From Aerococcus sp. Group 1 (lineage in GTDB: Bacteria; Bacillota; Bacilli; Lactobacillales; Aerococcaceae), in contig NC_015278.1 in NCBI RefSeq assembly GCF_000193205.1, positions 2,016,975-2,080,974 of the forward strand: DNA of 64,000 nucleotides, given 5' to 3'. Shown here one piece after another: positions 50,638 through 59,015 of this stretch (the stretch's first letter is position 1; the number at the start of each line of letters is the position of its first letter). The notes below the pieces were generated by a model, which saw only the letters and a list, made by a program, of their open reading frames with translations, was not told where the DNA came from and searched no databases. The position numbers were made by a program, and so were the translations under genes.

Positions 50638-51969
50638 ATGGCTATCAATTATCGCACCCAGCAAAAGATCAAAGAAAAATTATCCCCCTATGTCAAAACT
50701 CAATTGGTCCATGCCAGCCGACTCTTACAAAAGAACCAAGTCGACTTAATCAGCGAATTGAACAATTACTATGAAAGCAACCCTTTTATCGAGATTAGTG
50801 AAAATCAAGAAGTCCAAGCCTCCTTTACTCATGAGACGAGCGACTATTCTTTAGCAGATACTTTGGCTGATTCCAATGCTGTATCCTTGGATGAGTACCT
50901 GATTCAGCAAGTCAGTGGGATGTCTTTATCTGCCTATGAAAAACGGCAAATTACTTATTTAATTGGTCAAATGGACCAAGACGGCTACTACTGCAAGGAA
51001 GACCAGGCCACCCGCCAACTCTTTGCTTGGAGTCAAGCTGAATTAGAAACTTATTTAAGTATCCTGCAAAGCCTAGAACCCAAAGGCATCGGCACCCGTA
51101 ATTTACAAGAGTGTCTAGCTTTACAGGCCAAGGCCCTTCCTGACGGGCAATTAGTGGAGGCCTTAATCAATGATCACTTAGAAGACCTGGCCCAGGGAAA
51201 CTTTGACAAAATCGCTCAGCAAGAAAGCATCCCTCTAGACCAGGTAGAAGCAGGCTTTATACAGATTCAAAGTCTGGAACCTCGGCCAGCTCGTAATTTT
51301 TCTCATGATATCCCTGCTTACACCCTGCCCGATATTATTGTGAAGGCAAAAAATGGGGAAGTAAGCTTTCAAGTTTCTAAGGACTACCTCCCCCAAATAA
51401 GCTTTAAGCAAGATTACTACCAAGCCATGACAGCCAAAAGCCCTGATGAGGAAACTCTTACCTATCTCAAAGAAAAAAAGCGAGAATTCGACTGGCTGGT
51501 CTTCTCACTCAAGAAAAGAGACCAACTGCTCCTAAAAATTAGCCAATACCTGGTCCAATACCAAACCGCCTACTTAAATCAGCAAGAAAAACAACTCCGC
51601 CCCCTGTCACAAAAAGAACTAGCTCAAACGCTAAATTACGACGAATCGACCATTTCCCGGGCCATTACGGACAAATACTTGCAATATAATCAGCGGATCT
51701 TGAGTTTCCACGACCTCCTAGCTAAAAAAGTTTCCGTCAATGGCGAAGCCCTAACCCGACAACAAGCAGAAAAATTCATTCGCCAAATCATTGATCAGGA
51801 ATACCCCCACCATCCCCTCAGCGACCAAGCCATTAGTGATCATTTAGCCCTCCACAACTATTACCTCGCCCGCCGGACTGTGGCCAAGTACCGCCAAGCC
51901 ATGGGCATTCCTGGGGCACGAAGGAGAAAACGACAAAAGCTCGCCCAGGAAAATAAAAATCAGACATAA
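50638..51969 (+). CDS. rpoN: RNA polymerase sigma-54 factor RpoN
   Basis: A 443-residue sigma-54. Region I is the N-terminal Gln/Leu-rich segment (about 1-50). The core-binding region is central, followed by an HTH with QKELAQTLNYDESTISRAITDK (about residues 323-344), and the RpoN box ARRTVAKYR is near the C-terminus (about 418-426). Sigma-54 recruits RNA polymerase to -24/-12 promoters and needs an AAA+ activator. It is divergent from the mannose-family PTS and close to LevR, so promoter, sigma factor and activator sit within 7 kb. RBS TAAGGAG. Confidence 0.95.
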   Translation: MAINYRTQQKIKEKLSPYVKTQLVHASRLLQKNQVDLISELNNYYESNPFIEISENQEVQASFTHETSDYSLADTLADSNAVSLDEYLIQQVSGMSLSAYEKRQITYLIGQMDQDGYYCKEDQATRQLFAWSQAELETYLSILQSLEPKGIGTRNLQECLALQAKALPDGQLVEALINDHLEDLAQGNFDKIAQQESIPLDQVEAGFIQIQSLEPRPARNFSHDIPAYTLPDIIVKAKNGEVSFQVSKDYLPQISFKQDYYQAMTAKSPDEETLTYLKEKKREFDWLVFSLKKRDQLLLKISQYLVQYQTAYLNQQEKQLRPLSQKELAQTLNYDESTISRAITDKYLQYNQRILSFHDLLAKKVSVNGEALTRQQAEKFIRQIIDQEYPHHPLSDQAISDHLALHNYYLARRTVAKYRQAMGIPGARRRKRQKLAQENKNQT

Positions 51970-51999
51970 CAAGCTTATTAAGGTAATTTATCGACAAAC

Positions 52000-52042
52000 A
52001 AAAAGTGCCTCCCTCACTCAACAGTGAAAGAGACACTTTTTT
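52000..52042. terminator. Bidirectional terminator between rpoN and acyl-CoA dehydrogenase gene
   Basis: AAAAAGTGcCTC / GAGaCACTTTTTT stem. A-run on one side and T-run on the other serve both converging genes. Confidence 0.8.
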
Positions 52043-52097
52043 CGTCTTGTTATATTATTCGGCTAAGTTTTAGCCCAGCGCTTAATTATCGAAAACT

Positions 52098-53312
52098 TTA
52101 GATAAAGGCTTGTTGGCCAGTGTAGTAACGACCGATAATGAGGGAGTTAACCTCGTGGGTCCCTTCATAGGTGTACATTCCTTCAATATCTGCCATGAAG
52201 CGTGGGACATCGTATTCCAAGAGGATGCCGTTACCGCCACAAACTTCACGAGCTAGGGCCGCATTTTCACGAGCCCGGTAGCCGTTATGCATCTTAGCCA
52301 TCGAAGAGTTCTCTTCTTTATAGATACCACGTTCTTGTTGTTGGGCTAATCTGACTGCAATCGCTAGGGTAGCTTGGGCGTTCATGGCCATGCGGGACAA
52401 TTTTTCTTGGATCAATTGGAAACTGGCCACAGTCTTACCGAAGGCTTCCCGTTCCCGGGTGTACTTCAAGGCTGCTTCAAAGGCCCCGGCTGTCGCACCT
52501 GCCAGTAACCAAGCTACGTCAGACCGGGTGTTGCGAAGGATGTTCGCTGCGTCCTTCCAAGAGTTCACATTTTGCGCTCGTTGGGACTCAGGCACTTTAA
52601 CGTCAGTATAAATAATTTCCGCATTAGGCATCATCCGGAAGAAGGCTTTGGGTTCGGTGTTGAAGGTTTCGACCCCCTCACTTTCCCGTTCCACAAAGAA
52701 CATCTTCACTTGGCCATCGTCCACATCACGGGCAAAGAAAGCGTGCCACTTAGCTAGGGTCCCGCCACCGATCCATTTCTTATGACCATTCAGAATCCAG
52801 GTGTCGCCTTCCCGTTTAGCGGTCGCTGCCATCCCACCAGCAATATCAGACCCGTGTTCAGGTTCGGTCATGGCTAAGACACCCTTACCTTCCCAGCTGA
52901 GGACGCCTGGCATAAGTTTTTCCTGTTGTTCCTTGCTGCCCCCAATTTTGACACATTCGTGGAACAAGCCCCCATTAGAGGTATAGAAGGTCCCAATCAC
53001 CGGGTCCGTTTTGGCTAGGGTATAAGCCCGGAAGCCCCGGAAGAGTTGGCTGATGGTCCCATCTTCACGCCCTTCTAATAATTTAGGGTTTTGAATAAGG
53101 TCAATATCAATAATTTTTTGCATTTCTTCCAGTGGGAAAGTTGCCTTGTCCCAGTGTTCATCGAGGACGGGATAGATATCCTCTTTCAGAACTTTTTCGA
53201 CCTCTTTTAGGACTTTTCTTTCCCCATCGGTTAAATCTTCGGCATAGTTATAAAGGTCGGAATAAAACATTTTTTCAACTGCATCAATGTCTGCTCTAGA
53301 CTCTTTAACCAT
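52098..53312 (-). CDS. Acyl-CoA dehydrogenase (glutaryl-/short-chain type)
   Basis: 404 residues, FAD-dependent. Motifs: LAMTEPEHGSDIAGGMAATA (FAD/substrate contact, about residues 145-164), WILNGHKKWIGGG (about 172-184), and the C-terminal block with YEGTHEVNSLIIGR, where the Glu is the likely catalytic base (about residue 387). The EVCGGNGILLEYDVPRFM segment resembles the glutaryl-CoA dehydrogenase branch. Electron acceptors (EtfAB) are not in the window. Downstream of 3-hydroxyacyl-CoA dehydrogenase with 100 bp between; the two probably form an operon for acyl-CoA metabolism. Confidence 0.85.
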   Translation of the reverse strand: MVKESRADIDAVEKMFYSDLYNYAEDLTDGERKVLKEVEKVLKEDIYPVLDEHWDKATFPLEEMQKIIDIDLIQNPKLLEGREDGTISQLFRGFRAYTLAKTDPVIGTFYTSNGGLFHECVKIGGSKEQQEKLMPGVLSWEGKGVLAMTEPEHGSDIAGGMAATAKREGDTWILNGHKKWIGGGTLAKWHAFFARDVDDGQVKMFFVERESEGVETFNTEPKAFFRMMPNAEIIYTDVKVPESQRAQNVNSWKDAANILRNTRSDVAWLLAGATAGAFEAALKYTREREAFGKTVASFQLIQEKLSRMAMNAQATLAIAVRLAQQQERGIYKEENSSMAKMHNGYRARENAALAREVCGGNGILLEYDVPRFMADIEGMYTYEGTHEVNSLIIGRYYTGQQAFI

Positions 53313-53412
53313 AATCGTTCTCCTTGTCCTTTGATTCGCTCACATGCCCTCTAAGCGGCTGGGAGATATTAATTTTCCCAAGACTAGCGCTTTTGGGCCT
53401 TTGGTCATCTCA

Positions 53413-54330
53413 CTATTTTCTTTGTAATTTTTCTTGGTTTTTAGCTTGTTCAGAAGGTAATTGCTTGCCATCTTCATCGTAGTCGTAGAAGCCCTTGCCG
53501 GCTTTCTTACCAAAGCGTCCAGCCCGCATCATATTCTTCATGGTTACTGGTGGGGTCCAGCGGGGGTCCCCATACTCTTGTTCGAAGTATTCCATGACAT
53601 AGTAACCAATATCAACACCGGCATAGTCTTGAAGTTCAAGCGAGCCCATGGGGTGGTTTAAGCCATAGCGCATGGCCTTGTCAATGTCTTCTGGGGTGGC
53701 AATGCCTTCTTCTAAGACCTTGATGGCTTCAATCATTTGCGGGATCATGATCCGGTTAACGATGAAACCTGGGGAGTCTTTATGCACGGTCACGGTTTCT
53801 TTACCGATACTTTCAGCGACTTCTCTCACCACAGCAACTGTTTCATCACTGCTTTCATAGCCATAGATAATTTCTACTAACTTCATCACTTGTGGTGGGT
53901 TGAAGAAGTGCATCCCCGCGAAACGACTCGGGTCTTCTAAGGCACTGGCAATTTCAGTAATGGATAAAGAAGAAGTATTGGTCGCTAGGACAATGTCATC
54001 ACGGACAATGCCTTCCACTTCTTTAAAGACTTCTTGTTTGAGCTCCATCTTTTCTAGAACGGCTTCAACCACGAAGTCCACATCTTTGAAGTCCTTGAGG
54101 TCGGTGGTTCCAATGATGCGGCTAAGAACTTCTTCCTTGCCCGCTTCATCTAATTTCCCCCGTTTCACACTTCCATCGAGGAATTTACTAATCCGATCTA
54201 TCCCCCCTTGGACAAACTTGTCTTCAATATCTCTTAAGATCACCTGATAACCATTGGAAGCAAACACGTTGGCAATCCCTGCCCCCATTGAGCCGGCTCC
54301 AATCACTCCAATTGTTTTGATCTCTGACAT
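53413..54330 (-). CDS. 3-hydroxyacyl-CoA / 3-hydroxybutyryl-CoA dehydrogenase
   Basis: About 305 residues. The NAD fold IGVIGAGSMGAGIANVFASNG (about residues 6-26) and the 3HCDH signature segments FAGMHFFNPPQVMKLVEIIYG (about 130-150) and DSPGFIVNRIMIPQMIEA (about 186-203) identify it. The catalytic His is in MHFFNPP, with Glu in KLVEII. ATG at 54330 after AAAGGAAGTG. Its promoter has an extended -10 (TGC-TACAAT on the minus strand) overlapped upstream by a cre-like sequence. Confidence 0.9.
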   Translation of the reverse strand: MSEIKTIGVIGAGSMGAGIANVFASNGYQVILRDIEDKFVQGGIDRISKFLDGSVKRGKLDEAGKEEVLSRIIGTTDLKDFKDVDFVVEAVLEKMELKQEVFKEVEGIVRDDIVLATNTSSLSITEIASALEDPSRFAGMHFFNPPQVMKLVEIIYGYESSDETVAVVREVAESIGKETVTVHKDSPGFIVNRIMIPQMIEAIKVLEEGIATPEDIDKAMRYGLNHPMGSLELQDYAGVDIGYYVMEYFEQEYGDPRWTPPVTMKNMMRAGRFGKKAGKGFYDYDEDGKQLPSEQAKNQEKLQRK

Positions 54331-54386
54331 AGAAACAACACTTCCTTTCTTTGGATTTATTATCTTCACAAGTATTGTAGCAAAAA

Positions 54387-54400
54387 TGTAAGCGCTTTAT
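54387..54400. promoter_or_regulatory. cre-like site overlapping the hbd promoter
   Basis: TGTAAGCGCTTTAT matches TGNAANCGNTNWCA except for the last two bases. It overlaps the -35 region of the extended -10 at 54374-54379, as for CcpA repression. Confidence 0.45.
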
Positions 54401-54633
54401 TAGTTATATGCTTGTGCAGTTATTATTTATCTAGCCATTAAAAGCACTATAATTAAGCCAAGATGGTCAGGTAAAGTGATTTCACAAGCCCTCTCTTAGC
54501 CTTGATAAAAAATAAACATAAAGAAAAAGCCAAAAAATAAATATCTTATTTTTTGACTCATCGCTCCTCTGAAAGGCGTATTTATACAATTTTTGTACTA
54601 AACGAATGCTTACTAGCATTATTTATTAAAGAA

Positions 54634-54669
54634 CCAAAAAAACTCCAGCGCCATCAGACACTGGAGTTC
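54634..54669 (-). terminator. Terminator of jag
   Basis: AACTCCAG / CTGGAGTT stem (54641-54648 with 54661-54668) followed on the minus strand by T6-T7. Confidence 0.9.
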
Positions 54670-54683
54670 TTCTTACCATATTA

Positions 54684-55691
54684 CTAGTCCTTATAGGATA
54701 CGACCATATAACGATGGGGATCACGGCCTTGGGACTGAGTTTTAATATGACTGTATTTGGATAGGCAGCGGTGAATAATCTTCCGTTCACGCGCTGGTAA
54801 GGGACTCAAGGTGACGTCTTCACGTTCCACGGTCACTTGATCAGCGGTTCTTTCCGCCAATTTTTCCAAGGTTTGTTCGCGACGTTCCCGGTAGTCGCCC
54901 ACATTCACTTCAACAGCTACACGTTTACGGACATGGGAATGGGTGAGAATCTGAGCCAGGGTTTCTAAGGAATTGATAATCTTACCATGCTTACCAATCA
55001 CTAAGCCCGGTTTATCGGTATTAATATGGAAGATAATCAAATCATCCATATCTTCAACATCAATGGTCACATCCACCAGGTAGGCTTCCATGACATCGAT
55101 GAGATAATGGGCCACATCTTCAACACCCCAGTCGAAAGGATAAGAAGAGTCTTCTGCTTCTTCTTCCTCATCTTCTTCATAGTCTGCGTCTTGGGACTGA
55201 CTGTCAGTTGTTGAGTAGTCAGTTGCTACTGATTCGCTGGCTGGCTCACTTTGACTCGCCACTGGCTCTAATTCAGCGCTGTCACTTACATCAGATGGGC
55301 TAGCGCTTTGGCTATCGAGTGTATGCGCTACTTGGCTGTCACTGCTTAATTCACTAGTCGCTTGGCTGGCAGCACTTTGGCTATCATCGAGCGCTTCAAC
55401 CACAGTCGCTTCTTCGACCACTTCAGTAGTGGCCGGCGCTGTATCAGCTACTGGATCAGTGACTGTTTCTGCTTCAACAGCGACTTCAGCCACAATCTCA
55501 TCAACACTGGGTTCACCATCAGCTAGGCTGACTTGAATAATGGCCGGTTGGCTACCAAAACCAAAGAACCCTTTTTTAGGCTCTTGGAGGACTTTGACAT
55601 CTTCCATCGAGATGTCACTGACTTGGAGCCCTTCTTTAGCTGCTGCAATGGCCTCTTCAACACTAGCACCTTGATAAGTTTCTAATTTCAT
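54684..55691 (-). CDS. khpB: RNA-binding protein KhpB (Jag)
   Basis: 335 residues: an N-terminal Jag_N domain (about 1-55, GASVEEAIAAAKEGLQ and KKGFFGFGSQPA), a long acidic Ser/Ala/Glu-rich linker (about 60-180), a KH-II domain with PGLVIGKHGKIINSLETLAQ (GKHG motif, about 226-245) and an R3H domain with RERKIIHRCLSKYSHIKTQS. With KhpA it binds RNA and affects cell elongation and peptidoglycan synthesis in streptococci. Follows yidC by 15 bp. Longer than most homologues owing to the linker. Confidence 0.93.
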   Translation of the reverse strand: MKLETYQGASVEEAIAAAKEGLQVSDISMEDVKVLQEPKKGFFGFGSQPAIIQVSLADGEPSVDEIVAEVAVEAETVTDPVADTAPATTEVVEEATVVEALDDSQSAASQATSELSSDSQVAHTLDSQSASPSDVSDSAELEPVASQSEPASESVATDYSTTDSQSQDADYEEDEEEEAEDSSYPFDWGVEDVAHYLIDVMEAYLVDVTIDVEDMDDLIIFHINTDKPGLVIGKHGKIINSLETLAQILTHSHVRKRVAVEVNVGDYRERREQTLEKLAERTADQVTVEREDVTLSPLPARERKIIHRCLSKYSHIKTQSQGRDPHRYMVVSYKD

Positions 55692-55706
55692 ATTCCATGC
55701 TCCTTA

Positions 55707-56560
55707 TTACTTACGCTTTTTACCTCGTGGATTACGACGGGCTTTCTCTAAGCGCCGTTCCAAATCCTTTTCTTTAGCCTCTTCTTCATGGCGTGCCCTT
55801 TGTTTTTGATAAGGGTTATTGATCAATAGGGTTTGCCCAATAGTAAAGACATTGGCTGTTGCCATGTATAAGGCCAAAGCACTCGGTAAGTTCATCATAA
55901 CAAAGAAAATAAAGACAGGCATAACGTATTGCATGGCTGTCATTGACCCAGACTTAATCCCCGAAGCGATCTGACTCAGGTGGGTAGAATACCAAATCGA
56001 TACCGCAGCAATAATCGGTAAGATGAAATAAGGGTCTGGCTTACCCAATTCCATCCATAAGAAATGCCCGTTGGTTAAGGCTTCGGTCCGACTAATGGCT
56101 TGATAGAGAGCCGTCAGAATCGGGAGTTGGATTAACAGGGGTAAGCAGCCAGCAAACTGGTTGGTATCATACTTTTCTTGTAGTTTAGCGGTTTCTTCTT
56201 GGAGTTTTTGTTGGGTCTCGGCATCACGGGAAGCATACTTCTCTTGCAGGGCCCGAAGTTCAGGCTGCATCTTTTGCATCTTCTCCGTGTTCTTCATCTG
56301 TAAGCTGTAGAGCGGGGTTAAGAGGAGGCGGGCCAGGATAGTGAAGACAATAATCCCCATCCCGTAACTATTTCCAAAGACTCCTGATAACCAAATAATG
56401 ATTTGTGATAGGTTGTAAAGCACATAACGATCCCAAAAGCCCGTGGAATCAGCTGTAATCGGCTCCATACCACCGGCTCTGGCACACCCACTAAGCACCA
56501 GGATTCCTACTAAGAGCAATCCCAGAGCTAGCAGGTGTTTTTATTTTGTTTAACTTTCAC
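55707..56560 (-). pseudogene. yidC: Membrane protein insertase YidC (SpoIIIJ-type), frameshifted in signal peptide
   Basis: From 56519 the protein reads LLVGILVLSGCARAGGMEPI and continues as a normal Oxa1/YidC insertase with five helices (GNSYGMGIIVFTILARLLLTPLY, QFAGCLPLLIQLPILTALYQAI). The natural start is the GTG at 56560, overlapping the rnpA stop, giving MKVKQNK. That frame ends after ten codons because the A5 run at 56538-56542 is one base short. With six A it reads KHLLALGLLLVGILVLSGC, a lipoprotein signal with lipobox LSGC. A loss of this essential gene is implausible, so I treat this as a probable base-call error; otherwise an internal TTG at 56519 would serve. Full protein about 284 residues. 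Confidence 0.88.
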
Positions 56561-56936
56561 TTTCTGCCCTCTCTTTTCTTTCTACTGGCCTAGACGGGTC
56601 AGTGTGGAAGAGACCCTGTAAGCGCATCACGTGGATCAAGCTGGCTTTGACCTGTGCCTGGGTCATGTCCTTAGTTGGCTTACGGGCAATGATGATAAAA
56701 TCGACATTGCTTTTAATATAGGGTTTTAATTCGGTCAGTGCCTGGCGGATTAACCGTTTCACCCGGTTGCGGGTCACCGCATTGCCGATCTTTTTCCCCA
56801 CAGAGAGTCCAACCCGAAAATGTTTTTGCTCTTTTTCGATGGAGTAGACTACAAATTGCCGGTTCGCCTTGCTGTCTCCCTGGTGGAAAACCAAGCTAAA
56901 ATCTTTTTCTGACTTGACCCGGTAGCTTTTACGCAT
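56550..56936 (-). CDS. rnpA: Ribonuclease P protein component
   Basis: 128 residues, the basic protein subunit of RNase P. Family landmarks: MRKSYRVKSEKDFSLVFHQG, the RNR motif in KKIGNAVTRNRVKRLIRQAL (about residues 48-67) and VDFIIIARKP. ATG after GAGGAGG. It overlaps yidC by 11 bases and follows rpmH by 51 bases with a terminator/attenuator between. Confidence 0.95.
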   Translation of the reverse strand: MRKSYRVKSEKDFSLVFHQGDSKANRQFVVYSIEKEQKHFRVGLSVGKKIGNAVTRNRVKRLIRQALTELKPYIKSNVDFIIIARKPTKDMTQAQVKASLIHVMRLQGLFHTDPSRPVERKERAESES

Positions 56937-56960
56937 TGTATTCCCTCCTCGACACTAAAT

Positions 56961-56989
56961 AAAAAAAGACCACAGCGCTTTGTGGTCTT
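56961..56989 (-). terminator. Terminator overlapping the rpmH stop codon
   Basis: AAGACCACA / TGTGGTCTT stem followed on the minus strand by T7. The upstream arm includes the A of the rpmH TAA stop. It limits transcription into rnpA. Confidence 0.85.
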
Positions 56990-57122
56990 ATGCTGAAAGT
57001 CGTTTTCTGCCTTTTTGACGACGACGCGCTAAAACGTGACGACCATTTTTTGTACTCATACGGTTGCGGAAGCCATGTTTCTTTTGACGACGACGTTTAT
57101 TTGGTTGATAAGTTCTCTTCAT
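56988..57122 (-). CDS. rpmH: Ribosomal protein bL34
   Basis: 44 residues, too short for common ORF cut-offs. Translation begins [20 protein letters not shown] and ends GRKRLSA, the canonical bL34 sequence, with high Arg/Lys. It is a structural protein of the 50S subunit. RBS AGGAGG upstream (57131-57136 region). Own promoter at 57176-57204. In most Firmicutes rpmH is the immediate neighbour of dnaA across oriC; here a 6-kb cluster lies between. Confidence 0.97.
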   Translation of the reverse strand: MKRTYQPNKRRRQKKHGFRNRMSTKNGRHVLARRRQKGRKRLSA

Positions 57123-57175
57123 GAATGACACCTCCTATGATATGGGAATGGTTATATCTAATAACAATCTTTCAC

Positions 57176-57204
57176 ATTATACCGAACAACTGAAATAAGA
57201 TCAA
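57176..57204 (-). promoter_or_regulatory. rpmH promoter
   Basis: On the minus strand TTGATC (57199-57204), a 17-bp spacer and TATAAT (57176-57181). Confidence 0.8.
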
Positions 57205-57335
57205 TAGAAATCTAAAAAAAATTCACCAACTGACTAATCTTTTTCTAAAAAACACAGCCTCCCCAGCAGTCTTATAAACAGGCTTTTTAGTCGGCAAATA
57301 ATTAATAGTTTCTTCTTATTAATTAAGTCCAACCT

Positions 57336-57364
57336 TTGCGAAATGACCTAAGGCTTAGTATAAT
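57336..57364 (+). promoter_or_regulatory. Promoter of the 2-oxoacid dehydrogenase cluster
   Basis: TTGCGA (57336-57341), 17-bp spacer and TATAAT (57359-57364), about 125 bp before the lpd start. Confidence 0.7.
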
Positions 57365-57375
57365 AAAAGTGAAAA

Positions 57376-57389
57376 AGAAAGCGCTTACT
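57376..57389. promoter_or_regulatory. cre-like site just downstream of the lpd promoter
   Basis: AGAAAGCGCTTACT (core AAGCGCTT), 12 of 14 to cre, at about +6 to +19. CcpA bound here would block elongation. Confidence 0.5.
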
Positions 57390-57493
57390 TATTATAAATC
57401 CATATCTTTTCGCCTCTTTTTAACTTCAAGTGAATAAACTATAAATAAAGCTAATTATTCAAGTCAGGTGTATAGAAAGAAAGGTGACGGTTG

Positions 57494-58905
57494 ATGATCA
57501 ATACAGATTTAGTCGTACTTGGTGGCGGCCCCGCCGGCTATGTGGCCGCTATCCAGGCAGCCAAACTCGGCTTAGAGGTTTACTTAATCGAAGAGGACAA
57601 AGTGGGGGGAACCTGTTTGAATCGGGGTTGTATCCCTACCAAAGCCCTCTTACAAGCCGCCCATGTGAAAGACACGGTCGACCAGGCCCAAGCCTTTGGC
57701 ATTGAAAGTGGGGGTCAGTCCCAGGTCAAGATGGAAAAAATCCAGTCCTATAAAAATGCCGTGGTCAAACAATTAGTGAGCGGGGTGGCAGGCTTGGTCA
57801 AGAAAAACAAGGTCCACCTCCTAAAGGGTCACGGAGCTGTTCTAGGCCCCTCGATCTTCTCTCCCAATTCGGGCGCCATTGCAGTAAGTCCAAATGATCC
57901 CAAGGAAGAAGAAAGTATTATCGTTCCAAAAAATGTCATCATAGCTACTGGGTCACGGAACAAAAACCTGCCCAATATTACTATTGATGAGGAATATATC
58001 CTCTCTTCCACCGGCCTCTTAGAGATTGCAGAAATTCCTAAGTCCATTGCCATTATTGGTGGCGGAGTCATTGGGGTAGAATTTGCCTCTTTCCTTGCCC
58101 GGATGGGAAGCCAGGTCACCATTATCGAATACCTAGACCGGCTCTTAGCCAATGAAGGCAAAAATATCTCCCAAGCCCTGGCCAAAAACTTTAAAAACAA
58201 GGCATCAAGCTGAAGCTCAGTTGTCAGGTCGACCAAGCCCAGGTCAAAGATGGCCAGGTTCTGGTCTCCATGAACCAGGGTCAGGACCAGGAAGTCTTTG
58301 ACAAGGTCCTGGTGGCTGTTGGTCGCGAACCTAATATTGATAACATTGGCCTTCATAATACCTCCATTAAATACGATAAGAAGGGGATTAAGGTCAACCA
58401 GAACTTCCAAACCAAGGAAGGCCATATCTATGCCATTGGCGATGCTATTAATACACTCCAACTGGCCCATGTAGCTATGGCGGAAGCCAAGTGTGCCGTC
58501 GACCATATCGTCAACAATACCAGTGAACCGCTCAACTACACCATGTTACCACGCTGTGTCTATAGCTCTCCGGAAATTGCCAGCGTGGGGTATAACCAAG
58601 ACAACCTGCCTGAAGCTGTTGAAGCCAAGGTCGGCCACTTCCCCCTAGCAGGCAACGGCAAAGCCCTGATCGAGCAGGCCAGTGACGGATTTATTGAAGT
58701 CATCCGCGACCAAGCCACGGACGACTTACTGGGGATCACCATTCTTGGCCCCCATGCCTCCGAAATGATCAGTGAAGGCAGCCTGGGACTCTACCTCAAT
58801 GCGGCTAATGAAGAAATCGCTACCACCGTCCACCCTCACCCTAGCCTGTCCGAAGCCCTCCAAGAGGCCGCTTTAGATGCCATGGATATGGCCATTCATA
58901 AGTAA
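57494..58905 (+). pseudogene. lpdA: Dihydrolipoamide dehydrogenase (E3), frameshifted
   Basis: The first part (57494-58213) has the FAD fold LVVLGGGPAGYVAAIQAAKLG, redox motif GGTCLNRGCIPTKALLQ (CxxxxC) and the NAD fold AIIGGGVIGVEFASFLARMG, then shifts out of frame and ends in NKASS. The second part (58270-58905, with 58201-58269 in the same frame) resumes with the FAD site YAIGDAI and the C-terminal HPHPSLSEA (catalytic His). One A is missing in the A5 run at 58193-58197; with six the frame reads FKKQGIKLKLSCQVDQ. Restored length is about 471 residues, normal for E3. It is the first gene of the cluster. Confidence 0.88.
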
Positions 58906-59015
58906 ACTAGTCTCACAAAGGATCTAGTAGTGTCTAAAAATAATTTTGTCGTTTTAAGTAAATGAGGTTGAGCCTTCCAGCTCATCCTTCGATTAGAGAA
59001 AGTGAGTTGACTATC

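Larger units (their letters stand above)
54331..54683. other. Intergenic region: hbd promoter and jag terminator
   Basis: 353 bp with the hbd promoter/cre region (54374-54400) at one end and the jag terminator (54634-54669) at the other. The middle is AT-rich and I see no gene in it. Confidence 0.5.

Noticed and set aside
57829..58506. 225-residue minus-strand ORF across the lpd frameshift
   Set aside because: It lies fully antisense to a recognisable E3; the plus strand explains both halves with one added base.
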